NCBI GenBank assembly: GCA_009778385.1
Contig: WRJX01000103.1
Coordinates: 24,056 to 88,055 of the forward strand
Length of the DNA stretch: 64,000 nt
Direction: 5' to 3'
Source: Candidatus Bathycorpusculum sp.
Lineage (GTDB): Archaea; Thermoproteota; Bathyarchaeia; Bathyarchaeales; Bathycorpusculaceae
The notes below the pieces were generated by a model. The model made no database searches and had not been told where the DNA came from. It saw only the letters and a list, made by a program, of their open reading frames with translations. This document shows, piece after piece, positions 33,270 to 41,240 of this stretch (position 1 is the stretch's first letter; every line of letters begins with the position of its first letter). Made by a program: the position numbers and the translations under genes.

Positions 33270-35783
33270 ATGAATACAAACAAAACAAGCATAAAGCTAT
33301 TGGCAACCATTACAATAATGCTATTATTCGCATCAGCAATGGTAGCAGTGGTTCCATCAGCAAACGCGAGCATTACTATAGACGCAGGCGGTGTTTTTAT
33401 AAACGGCGTTCCTGGCCTTACTGGTAGCCCTGGCGATATAGTTACCGTTGAGGGTGAAGTCACAAATCCTGGCGCTGTAGTGTCAATTTACTGTGGCTCT
33501 ACGGCCGCTGAAAACCGGTTGAATTCAACTCGGACAGGCAGTAACGGTAAGTACAGTATTGACGCAGTCATTCCGCCTTCTCCTAAAGGCCCACTCGACA
33601 TCTTTGTATTTGAAGAAATAGGCAATGTTCAAGGATCAGGCGCATCTCAATCTGCCGTAATTAATATCAAAGAAAGAATTACTTTGCAACTATCTCAGGA
33701 CGTTTGTGGTGCTACTGTAACAATAACTGGCACAGGTTTTACTAACACAACCAACACTATAACATTTAACTTCGATGGTAACACTCTTACAACATCACCT
33801 TCAACTGTACGAGTAAACGCTAATGGTGGTTTCACTACAACTTTCATTGTACCCGATGATCTACCAGATGCGACATATGATGTCGTAGCAACTGGTAGTG
33901 CGGGTTCGGACTCTGCCACGGCACAGTTTAAAGTTGGTCCAGTAATTACTATTACTCCAAACCAAGGCGCAATAGGCACAGTTGTCATAATGGAAGGCCG
34001 CGGATTTTTACCAAACCAGGTTATAAACGGTATTACCGCTATTACAATAATGAATAGTCTTAATCAAGCTGGTACGGTTAAAAACCTAACAAATATAGAA
34101 ACTAACGATTTAGGCGAATTCAGAGCTGAAGTAATGATCACAGCTGCTACAACAACAGGGTCTGGATCTAATTTAAATCGTAATCAGACGATTACAGTGA
34201 CACAAACTGCATCAAAGATTGCAAGTACAACCTTTATACTCACAAGCGGTACCACTGGTCAAGCTCGTGTATCGACTGATAAAATCGCAGGACAACCAAC
34301 TACAAACGCAGGACCAGGTGACACAATTACTATCACTGGCACAAACTTTGCGCAAGTCGCAGGCACAAATGTAACTCTCAAACTTGTCAAATCAGGTCAA
34401 GCCGATGTTGTACTAGAAAATGCTACAACTACTTCAACTGGCACATTTAGTTCTACTTTCACAATTCCGGGAATCAACACAGGTGAATATACACTTGTAG
34501 CTAGAGATGAGTATGGTGTAACAGCACAAGTTCCATTCGGTGTTACAATCCTCTACGTAGGGGCTTACGTCAATGGCATACCTGTTACAAACAATCTCAA
34601 AACAGGCATGGATGCATTAATTAAAGGTCTCGGCTTTGAAGTTTTTGGAGGCTACTACACAGCTAACATTACTATAGATGGTCAAATTCTTAGGAATGGA
34701 CGAAATGTTGACTCTTCAGTTGTGACTACTAACGGTCTTCCTGCGGTCATAGGTGTTGACGGAAGCACTCTGGCACCAGGAACATATACATTAGCCATAA
34801 GAGCACTAGTAAACAGGCCGTCATCTGCAGGTCTGCCCATTACCGGAGAATTATACGTTGAAACACAAATAACAGTAACAGAAAGCGCTTCAGTAGCAGT
34901 AAAACCTGCTGCAACAGCTCAACGAGACTCATACATAAATGTCACCGGTACATACTTCACACCTGGCCAAAGCGCTACTATTCGAATCCTTAACGCAACA
35001 TCTCGCCTACAAGTTGCTTCCTATACTACCACTGTAGAACAGCCTGGTAACTTCAGTAGAAACAACATCTATCTCCCAGCAAACTTTGCACTTGGCGAAT
35101 ACATCGTTAACGTTACCGACAGCAAAGGTGTAACAGCTGAAACATCTCTTACAGTAGCAAAAGTTAGCATAAATGTTACTCTTGGTTCAAACACATATAC
35201 CCAAGGTGAGATTACCACATTCCAATTGACTAGCAACACAGCTCCAACTGGCTCAATTACAGTATCTGACTCTAGTGGTGCTCTAGTTACTAAAATAGAG
35301 CTCGAAGCAGCTAAGTGGATTCTCACAAGTTCTGGTAATTATGTTTACCAACAAAGCCAGGGTGGTGGTGTACCCTCAGGTGCATTAATGCAGATAGCAT
35401 CAGACGCACGTACTGGCGCATGGACATGGAAAGCAGACATAAAAGACGCAAATGAACCACAAACATACAGCGGCACATTCACAGTAAACGCAAAAGGCAC
35501 AACTCCAACTGCAACTCCAACTGCAACTGCAACTGCAACTCCAACTCCAACTCCACCTGTTTCAACTTCAACTCCAACTCCACCTACTGAATCTCCACCT
35601 GTTTCAACTTCAACTCCAACTCCACCTACTGAATCTCCAACTGCAGCTCCACCTACTGAAACTGAAACTACCAATGCTGGTCCTGGTATATCAACAGCAA
35701 TGATTATTGCAATTGTTGCTTTGGTTGTTGCTGTGATAGCCGGCGTTGCTATATTCATGTTCCGCCGAAACATCGCTAACTAA
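33270..35783 (+). CDS. large Ig-like-repeat cell-surface protein, S-layer candidate
   Basis: The 837-residue protein has a signal peptide (KLLATITIMLLFASAMVAVV, ending SANA near residue 32). Repeated Ig-like/IPT modules follow: VTITGTGFTNTTNTITFNF, GRGFLPNQVINGI, ITITGTNFAQVAGTNVTLKL and INVTGTYFTPGQSATIRILN. A Thr/Pro stalk (about residues 742-795) and a C-terminal membrane anchor (AMIIAIVALVVAVIAGVAIF, then RRNIAN) complete it. This is the architecture of archaeal S-layer or related surface proteins. Many Asn-x-Ser/Thr sites suggest N-glycosylation, and the glycan locus downstream would serve it. No catalytic domain is seen. Confidence 0.87.
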   Translation: MNTNKTSIKLLATITIMLLFASAMVAVVPSANASITIDAGGVFINGVPGLTGSPGDIVTVEGEVTNPGAVVSIYCGSTAAENRLNSTRTGSNGKYSIDAVIPPSPKGPLDIFVFEEIGNVQGSGASQSAVINIKERITLQLSQDVCGATVTITGTGFTNTTNTITFNFDGNTLTTSPSTVRVNANGGFTTTFIVPDDLPDATYDVVATGSAGSDSATAQFKVGPVITITPNQGAIGTVVIMEGRGFLPNQVINGITAITIMNSLNQAGTVKNLTNIETNDLGEFRAEVMITAATTTGSGSNLNRNQTITVTQTASKIASTTFILTSGTTGQARVSTDKIAGQPTTNAGPGDTITITGTNFAQVAGTNVTLKLVKSGQADVVLENATTTSTGTFSSTFTIPGINTGEYTLVARDEYGVTAQVPFGVTILYVGAYVNGIPVTNNLKTGMDALIKGLGFEVFGGYYTANITIDGQILRNGRNVDSSVVTTNGLPAVIGVDGSTLAPGTYTLAIRALVNRPSSAGLPITGELYVETQITVTESASVAVKPAATAQRDSYINVTGTYFTPGQSATIRILNATSRLQVASYTTTVEQPGNFSRNNIYLPANFALGEYIVNVTDSKGVTAETSLTVAKVSINVTLGSNTYTQGEITTFQLTSNTAPTGSITVSDSSGALVTKIELEAAKWILTSSGNYVYQQSQGGGVPSGALMQIASDARTGAWTWKADIKDANEPQTYSGTFTVNAKGTTPTATPTATATATPTPTPPVSTSTPTPPTESPPVSTSTPTPPTESPTAAPPTETETTNAGPGISTAMIIAIVALVVAVIAGVAIFMFRRNIAN
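35555..35638 (+). repeat. perfect 42-base tandem duplication in the stalk coding region
   Basis: Positions 35555-35596 are repeated exactly at 35597-35638. Each copy encodes 14 residues of the stalk (PPVSTSTPTPPTES). The unit length keeps the reading frame, so stalk length can change by slippage or recombination without loss of the protein. Shorter CAACTC/CAACTG runs flank it. Confidence 0.85.
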
Positions 35784-35803
35784 GCAAAAAAAAAACAACA
35801 CCC

Positions 35804-35818
35804 TTTTTCTTTTTTTTT
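35804..35818 (+). terminator. poly-T transcription terminator after the surface-protein gene
   Basis: TTTTTCTTTTTTTTT (35804-35818) lies 20 bases after the stop codon at 35781-35783. Runs of T on the non-template strand terminate archaeal RNA polymerase without a hairpin. An A-run just upstream (35785-35795) does not form a stable stem with GC content. Confidence 0.6.
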
Positions 35819-36319
35819 GTTAACTCAACATTTTAGTATTTAACTAAATTCTATACAGGACTATACATTTTTCTTCAAGCCTTCTCTTTAACCGAGTTGT
35901 TACTTTCAAAAAATTTCTTTTTTCCATTGTCACTACAGTGTATAATAATGAAATTTATGTAGAATAACACCCTTATGTGAAAGCTACATAACCAAAACAT
36001 CAAAAAGTGAGCTAACTTTAATCTTGCCAGCATCCAACTGTACATGAAAAAGTCAGTGATAAACCAATATAACCATCCCCTGAAGTTAAAATAAAAGAGT
36101 AGACGATTACTTTTCGTTGATATGGATTACTAAACTAATTCTTATCAATCTAACATTTTTATTTTTACACTTTTACACTTTCAGCATAATTGTGACTGAA
36201 TAAATGTAATAAAATGACTATCAAAAATAACTAATACAATATCTGAAAGGATTTTAAATTAACCATAATCCATAAACCTTGCCGTACTAACAGCATCTAA
36301 CTTTAAAGTGTCTGGAAAA
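35819..36319. other. gap without recognised gene
   Basis: About 500 AT-rich bases separate the surface-protein gene from the glycan locus. No ORF, tRNA or insertion-sequence end is recognisable. It presumably contains the promoter for the flippase gene, but no single TATA box stands out. Confidence 0.3.
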
Positions 36320-37978
36320 ATGAGTAAAGCAGCAGATTTAGCTAAAACCTCAACAAAGGCTGGATTCAATTATCTTTGGGGCTTGGTAATATCAACAGTT
36401 ATCTCATCACTGGGTACTATTTTCATTGCTAACCTGCTAGGTTCATACGCATATGGTCTGTATGGGATTGCACTTACAGTACCTAACTTGATTATACTTT
36501 TTCGGGATTGGGGCATAAATCTTGCCATGGTCCGTTACACTGCCCAATACCGTGCAGAAAATCGAGCAGCAGAAATAAGAAGTATATTCATCGCTGGAAT
36601 TATATTCGAAATTACCTTAGGGCTTATTTTATCCTTGGTTTCTTTTCTTCTTTCAGGATACCTTGCAAGTAGCACTTATGCTCGCCCTGAGTTAGCTCCG
36701 CTGATTCAGATAGCTTCATTTTCAATATTGGCCGGTGGGATAGTCAATGTTGCAGCAGCTGTATTTACGGGAACCGAGGAAACAAGTTACAATAGTGTTA
36801 TGTTAGTTTGTCAATCAGTTATCAAAACTTTTCTGATAATCTGTCTAGTTATAGCTGGTTTGGGAACTTCAGGTGCGATTATAGGTTTTACTATGTCTTC
36901 TATGATTGCAGGTTTAATTGGAATAACATTTACGATGATTTTGTACCGCAAAATACCTAGAGACTTTTCTTATAAATTAGAAATTAAAGAATACACCAAA
37001 GAAATGCTCAAATATAGTATACCTCTTTCATTATTAACAATAGTCTCTGGTTTTCTTGCCCAATTTTACGCTATACTTCTTCCATACTTTTTAGCGGACA
37101 CTTCGTTAATCGGAAACTATTATATTGCCTTAAACTTTGTAGTTTTAATTAGCTTCTTTGCTCTACCAATAACTAACATGCTTTTTCCAGCATTTTCAAA
37201 ACTTGATATAAAGAAAGATAAACTAGCATTGAAAAATGTATTTCAATTCTCTGTAAAATATTCTACATTGCTAGTTGTTCCAGTATCAGCTTTAGTAATG
37301 TGCCTATCAACTCAGGCAATTACAACACTTTTTAAAGATTCATACAGTTCAGCGCCACTTTTCCTTGCACTATTAGCCATAAGCTACCTATTTAGTGCAA
37401 CAGGAAACCTAAGCAATAGCAACATTATAAACAGCCAGGGACAAACCAAGTTAAATCTGAAATTTACCTTGCTTACTGCTATGATTGGATTTCCAATGGG
37501 GTACTTTCTAATTATGTTTTATGGTGTTTTTGGCCTAATCTTTACTACCATAGTTGCTCCCATTCCTAGCTTAGTCTTATCTTTGATTTGGATCAAAAAA
37601 CATTATGACCTAACCATTGACTGGACTTCCTCAGTTAGAATTATTGCTTCTTCAGCAATAGCCGCCATATTAACATACTTACTAGTAAGTTTCATAGGTA
37701 ATAGTGGTGTAACTAATTTGATCATTAACCACACGTATGCTCCACTGATATTACTTCTGTCACGTTTTATAAGTGTTAGCAGCGCAATTGAATTAGCCAT
37801 AGGTACCGTTTTTTACATGATTGTTCTACTTGGGAGTTTGATGCTAACAAAAACACTTTCTATAAACGATTTAAACAGTTTACGTGCGATGACAACAGAA
37901 CTTGGACCAATAAGTAAAATAGTTCACATTATTCTAAACACAATGGAAAAAATCATGACGAAATTTAAATTAATTTAA
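36320..37978 (+). CDS. Wzx-type polysaccharide/oligosaccharide flippase
   Basis: The protein has about fourteen transmembrane helices and belongs to the MOP (MATE-like) polysaccharide exporters. Typical features are TSTKAGFNYLWGLVISTVIS, ANLLGSYAYGLYGIALTVPN and GINLAMVRYTAQYRAENR. A second half repeats the topology (SIPLSLLTIVSGFLAQFYAI). It would flip lipid-linked glycans across the membrane for attachment to surface proteins. The start is ATG 36320 (552 residues) or the GTG 12 bases upstream. It is the first gene of the glycan locus. Confidence 0.88.
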   Translation: MSKAADLAKTSTKAGFNYLWGLVISTVISSLGTIFIANLLGSYAYGLYGIALTVPNLIILFRDWGINLAMVRYTAQYRAENRAAEIRSIFIAGIIFEITLGLILSLVSFLLSGYLASSTYARPELAPLIQIASFSILAGGIVNVAAAVFTGTEETSYNSVMLVCQSVIKTFLIICLVIAGLGTSGAIIGFTMSSMIAGLIGITFTMILYRKIPRDFSYKLEIKEYTKEMLKYSIPLSLLTIVSGFLAQFYAILLPYFLADTSLIGNYYIALNFVVLISFFALPITNMLFPAFSKLDIKKDKLALKNVFQFSVKYSTLLVVPVSALVMCLSTQAITTLFKDSYSSAPLFLALLAISYLFSATGNLSNSNIINSQGQTKLNLKFTLLTAMIGFPMGYFLIMFYGVFGLIFTTIVAPIPSLVLSLIWIKKHYDLTIDWTSSVRIIASSAIAAILTYLLVSFIGNSGVTNLIINHTYAPLILLLSRFISVSSAIELAIGTVFYMIVLLGSLMLTKTLSINDLNSLRAMTTELGPISKIVHIILNTMEKIMTKFKLI

Positions 37979-38057
37979 ATTAATAAAATATTTCAAATAA
38001 TTTCTTTATCTTTCTTCTATTTTGCTGCCTTGAGGCTGCTATGTATATCGGAGCTAA

Positions 38058-38210
38058 CAAACGCTTACTGAGCAGAATTTATTAGTTTATCCTATAATTC
38101 AACGCTACTCAACGGATCTTGTTCAGAATATGATTAATGACCTGCATAGCGAAACCTATGAAATACAAATAAAACCAATCAAGCAGGCCTGGGGGATCAA
38201 AAGAGTTTGA
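38058..38210 (+). pseudogene. fragment of a decayed gene
   Basis: In the gap after the flippase one frame reads like protein for about 50 residues: QTLTEQNLLVYPIIQRYSTD, then LVQNMINDLHSETYEIQIKP, IKQAWGIKRV and a stop at 38208-38210. There is no start codon and a stop lies just upstream (38055-38057). It looks like the internal remnant of a disrupted gene, perhaps a lost glycan-locus member, but the family is not recognised. The rest of 37979-38419 shows nothing. Confidence 0.3.
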
Positions 38211-38419
38211 TGTTAAAGAGGTCCCAATGATTTTTGCTAACCGTAAAAGGCAAATCTAAGCTTGCTCACAATGGGATCAAGGCATTTTTATCTTATACAT
38301 TTAACGTTTTAGTTTCAAAGAAGTAATTGCTAGGTTTTTATGTAATGCTTTCCTTTACTTCTATACAGATTTATCTTAGCATTTTAAATAAAAAATAATT
38401 ATTGGTCGATTAGAGTTTT

Positions 38420-39301
38420 ATGCTTGACCTTAAAACAGCGATTGGTGTGTGCGCCTTCAATGAGGAGTACAATATTCGCAGGCTCTTGGATCATCTTGCT
38501 GTTGAGCCTCTGCCTGATAACTGTAGTATACTTGTTGTCTGTTCAGGATGCACTGATAAAACAACTAATGTCGTAAAAGAATTCTCATGTGATAAAAGAA
38601 TTCAGCCGATCGTTGAGGAGACCCGAAATGGAAAAGCAAACGCACTAAACAAGATATTTCATGAAGTTAAAAATTCACACGATATCATAGTTTTAGTTAA
38701 TGCTGATGCCTTACCTGAACCTGGAAGCATAGGCAAATTGATAGTTGCTCTTACCCAAAGTGATGACGGCGCCGTTTTTGCAAGACCTGTACCTTTTGAG
38801 AGTTCAGGTTTGAGTTATCGTATTGTTAAAGTGATTTGGCATATGCATCATTTAATTTCTCTAAAGAGCACTCCCAAACTTTCTGGAGAACTCTGCGCTA
38901 TCCGAACAGTTTGTCTTCAGCCGATACCTGAAGAAATCGCTACTGATGAACCATACATTGAACATGTAATTCGTCAACAGGGCTATAAAATTAGTTATCT
39001 GCCTGGGGCCATTGTAAGAATTCGTTGTCCAACTAATCTGTCTGATTTAACAAAACAACGTAAACGCATCTGGATTGGCCATATGCAACTTAAACAGACT
39101 ACTGGCTTTCATGTTTCCACCTCAAATTTTAAAAACATATTATATGCACTTCCTGATCTCTCAGTAAGTGAGCTCCCCTTTGCCTTTTTAGGAGGAATTT
39201 TAGAGACAATTGCCTACTTTCAAGCTAAACTTGCTAAAAACAAAAAAATTCCCTACATATGGGAGCCGATAAAAAGCACAAAGATTTCAATAAGCACCTA
39301 A
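38420..39301 (+). CDS. family 2 glycosyltransferase
   Basis: The GT-A fold is shown by AIGVCAFNEEYNIRRLLDHL at residues 7-26, the ILVVCSGCTDKTTNVVKEF strand and turn, and VLVNADALPEPGSIGKL with a DAD-like metal-binding motif (here Asn-Ala-Asp-Ala). ATDEPYIEHVIRQQGYKISY carries the acidic acceptor-side residues. At 293 residues it has no clear C-terminal membrane segments. It probably transfers a sugar to a lipid-linked glycan on the cytoplasmic face. The GT4 gene follows 24 bases later. Confidence 0.86.
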   Translation: MLDLKTAIGVCAFNEEYNIRRLLDHLAVEPLPDNCSILVVCSGCTDKTTNVVKEFSCDKRIQPIVEETRNGKANALNKIFHEVKNSHDIIVLVNADALPEPGSIGKLIVALTQSDDGAVFARPVPFESSGLSYRIVKVIWHMHHLISLKSTPKLSGELCAIRTVCLQPIPEEIATDEPYIEHVIRQQGYKISYLPGAIVRIRCPTNLSDLTKQRKRIWIGHMQLKQTTGFHVSTSNFKNILYALPDLSVSELPFAFLGGILETIAYFQAKLAKNKKIPYIWEPIKSTKISIST

Positions 39302-39325
39302 AACTTACAGTATGGCTTGAATAAC

Positions 39326-40426
39326 ATGTTAATCATACAGATTACACCACGTTATTACCCCGCACTTGGCGGAGTTGAAGTTTTCGTACAAAAAACCAGC
39401 GAATTACTATCAGCTAAAGGCCATGAAGTTATTGTTTACACAGTTGACAAATGCAACGGCTTACCTGCAGTTGAAAACATAAACGGTGTAACCGTAAAAC
39501 GTTTTACAGCACTTTTCCAAGATCCCCTATATCTTCCTGAACCAAAGTTCTCCTCAAACTTACGCAAAGAACAAGCCGACATTATCCACGCACATAACAT
39601 TCACACTTTTCCACCGCTAATTGCTGCAGTAAACAAACAACAAAAACAACATTTAGTCCTACAACCTCATTATCACCGTTATGGACAAACACCTTTCAGA
39701 GACTCACTTTTCAGACTGTACCAAAAAACTTTCTATAGCTTACTGTTTTCAAAAACAAGCTTAATTATTACCAATTCCATGCATGAAACACAGACTTTAC
39801 GTAAAGATTTTCCAAACACCAAAGGTGTAATTCTTCTCCCAGAAGGATTAGATACCAAGGAAACACAAAATGTCCTCTATACGCCTGTCTCACCTAAAAG
39901 GATACTTTTTGTTGGTACTCTAAAACATTATAAAAATGTACACAAACTACTGAAAGGCTTTGCTTGGCTAACCAGTAATCATAAAACTGATTACCGTCTA
40001 GTTATTGTCGGCGATGGTCCAGAACGTTCTACACTTTATAGCTTGGCCATTTCTCTTGGTCTTGAAAACCTAATCGAGTGGAAACAGGGCTTAACTAGAA
40101 CAGAACTACTCAATGAATATTCTAAGGCAAGTGTTTTTGTTATGCTTTCCCAACTTGAAAGCTTTAGCCGTGTAGTTTATGATGCCCTATTTGTCGGCGT
40201 TCCAGTTGTAGTTTACAATTTTGGTGCTTTAGGCAGTTTAGTTTCTAACGGTTTTGCAGAGGGGATACAGTCGTTGACTCCTCAAACTATTTCAGATGCA
40301 ATAATCAAAGCCTCTCAGAGTACTTATAGACGAATTTCTTCTGACTCTAAAAATTTTCTTGATTGGGAAACATATGTGCAAAGATTAACCGTTTACTATA
40401 CTAATTTACTGGCAAGAACTCAGTAG
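39326..40426 (+). CDS. family 4 glycosyltransferase
   Basis: The GT-B fold opens with IIQITPRYYPALGGVEVFVQ, the glycine-rich loop typical of GT4. The nucleotide-sugar-binding half has RILFVGTLKHYKNVHKLLKG, YRLVIVGDGPERSTLYSLA and SVFVMLSQLESFSRVVYDAL, the last holding the E-x7-E type motif of retaining enzymes. ATG 39326 (366 residues) is favoured over the TTG three codons earlier. Donor and acceptor are unknown; context points to surface-glycan assembly. Confidence 0.88.
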   Translation: MLIIQITPRYYPALGGVEVFVQKTSELLSAKGHEVIVYTVDKCNGLPAVENINGVTVKRFTALFQDPLYLPEPKFSSNLRKEQADIIHAHNIHTFPPLIAAVNKQQKQHLVLQPHYHRYGQTPFRDSLFRLYQKTFYSLLFSKTSLIITNSMHETQTLRKDFPNTKGVILLPEGLDTKETQNVLYTPVSPKRILFVGTLKHYKNVHKLLKGFAWLTSNHKTDYRLVIVGDGPERSTLYSLAISLGLENLIEWKQGLTRTELLNEYSKASVFVMLSQLESFSRVVYDALFVGVPVVVYNFGALGSLVSNGFAEGIQSLTPQTISDAIIKASQSTYRRISSDSKNFLDWETYVQRLTVYYTNLLARTQ

Positions 40427-40428
40427 TT

Positions 40429-40529
40429 GTACGTGTTTAGCTCATTGAGAGGGTTTATAAGTAAAATGCAATATTGCCGCAACATTATTGCAATAATGTT
40501 CGTAAACCGTGTATGGGTTAAACACGTAC
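40429..40529. repeat. nested inverted repeats around a 20-base perfect palindrome
   Basis: GTACGTGTTTA (40429-40439) is the exact inverse of TAAACACGTAC (40519-40529). Inside, GGTTTA (40452-40457) pairs with TAAACC (40503-40508). Innermost is AACATTATTGCAATAATGTT (40481-40500), a perfect palindrome. A small palindrome, GCAATATTGC (40468-40477), sits beside it. The element fills the gap between two convergent genes, so a bidirectional hairpin terminator is the simplest explanation. The layout would also fit a tiny MITE-like element, though no target duplication is visible. Confidence 0.6.
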
Positions 40530-40592
40530 TTTTTAAATTATACTGTCTTTTTGTTGGCATTAGTGAAATAATTGATTTAATGACAAAAATTG

Positions 40593-40851
40593 TTAGATGT
40601 CGTAACCTTTTTTGCAATGTTTAATTGTTATAATGGTGATTTTGCAATCTAATATTTGATAAATTACTCTGTATTTGCCAACACGAAAAGATCTAAAACA
40701 CTGTAAATCGCCAGTTAACGGTTTACCTGCTAAAGGGGATGCTTTCCAAAATTTCTATTTCTTTTAAAACTCTTATTCTCAATGGCTTATCTAAACAGTT
40801 GAACTGCTTATGAAACGTATTAGCATAGATGAGTTCAAATTTCTTCTTCAT
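40593..40851 (-). pseudogene. RelE/ParE-family toxin, one frameshift
   Basis: From ATG 40851 the frame reads KKKFELIYANTFHKQFNCLD, then KPLRIRVLKEIEILESI, and hits a stop after the shift. In the next frame the protein continues PLAGKPLTGDLQCFRSFRVG, then KYRVIYQILDCKITIITIKH, to the stop at 40593-40595. This is the conserved end of RelE/ParE ribosome-dependent RNases or gyrase poisons. Removing one base from the run at about 40731-40737 restores one 85-residue protein with the usual P-L-x-G-K-P-L-x-G motif. As sequenced the toxin would be truncated before its active-site half. It overlaps the antitoxin gene by 17 bases. Confidence 0.7.
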
Positions 40852-41065
40852 CAATACCCAATTCTTCTAACAATTCTTTATGGGTATACACACGACCTTC
40901 AGCAATATCCCTTTTACCTTGCGTTATACTCTGCATTAACTCTTTATCACTTAAAATTTCCAACGTTTCCCTTAACATCTCTACCTCTAAACGAAGCTTG
41001 GGAAACTCTTCAATAACTGCTTTAATGCTCTTCTTCTCTTCTTCAGTAAAAACAGCCTCAACCAT
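40835..41065 (-). CDS. RelB/Phd-like antitoxin
   Basis: The 76-residue acidic protein is predicted helical, with the family-like end KRDIAEGRVYTHKELLEELG, then IDEEEI. This is common in archaeal antitoxins encoded before RelE toxins. It precedes and overlaps the toxin gene, the normal order for relBE-type modules. It should neutralise the toxin by direct binding and repress the operon. The antitoxin frame is intact although the toxin is frameshifted. Confidence 0.75.
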   Translation of the reverse strand: MVEAVFTEEEKKSIKAVIEEFPKLRLEVEMLRETLEILSDKELMQSITQGKRDIAEGRVYTHKELLEELGIDEEEI

Positions 41066-41240
41066 CTAAAGTACCAACATCAACAACACCCTATAAAATA
41101 TTAAAAACTTCCTAAACAATAATGCTATTAACCTTCCGAAATAAAACTCACTTTAGATATCTGCTGCTAAATACCTATCAGTAGTTAGCTTTTTAAAGGC
41201 TCAACAAGTACAACCTATTGTTTAATTAAGATGTGATTTT

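Noticed and set aside
40427..40624. 65-residue plus-strand frame after the GT4 gene
   Set aside because: It overlaps the palindromic element and the antisense of the toxin gene end, and has no ribosome site.
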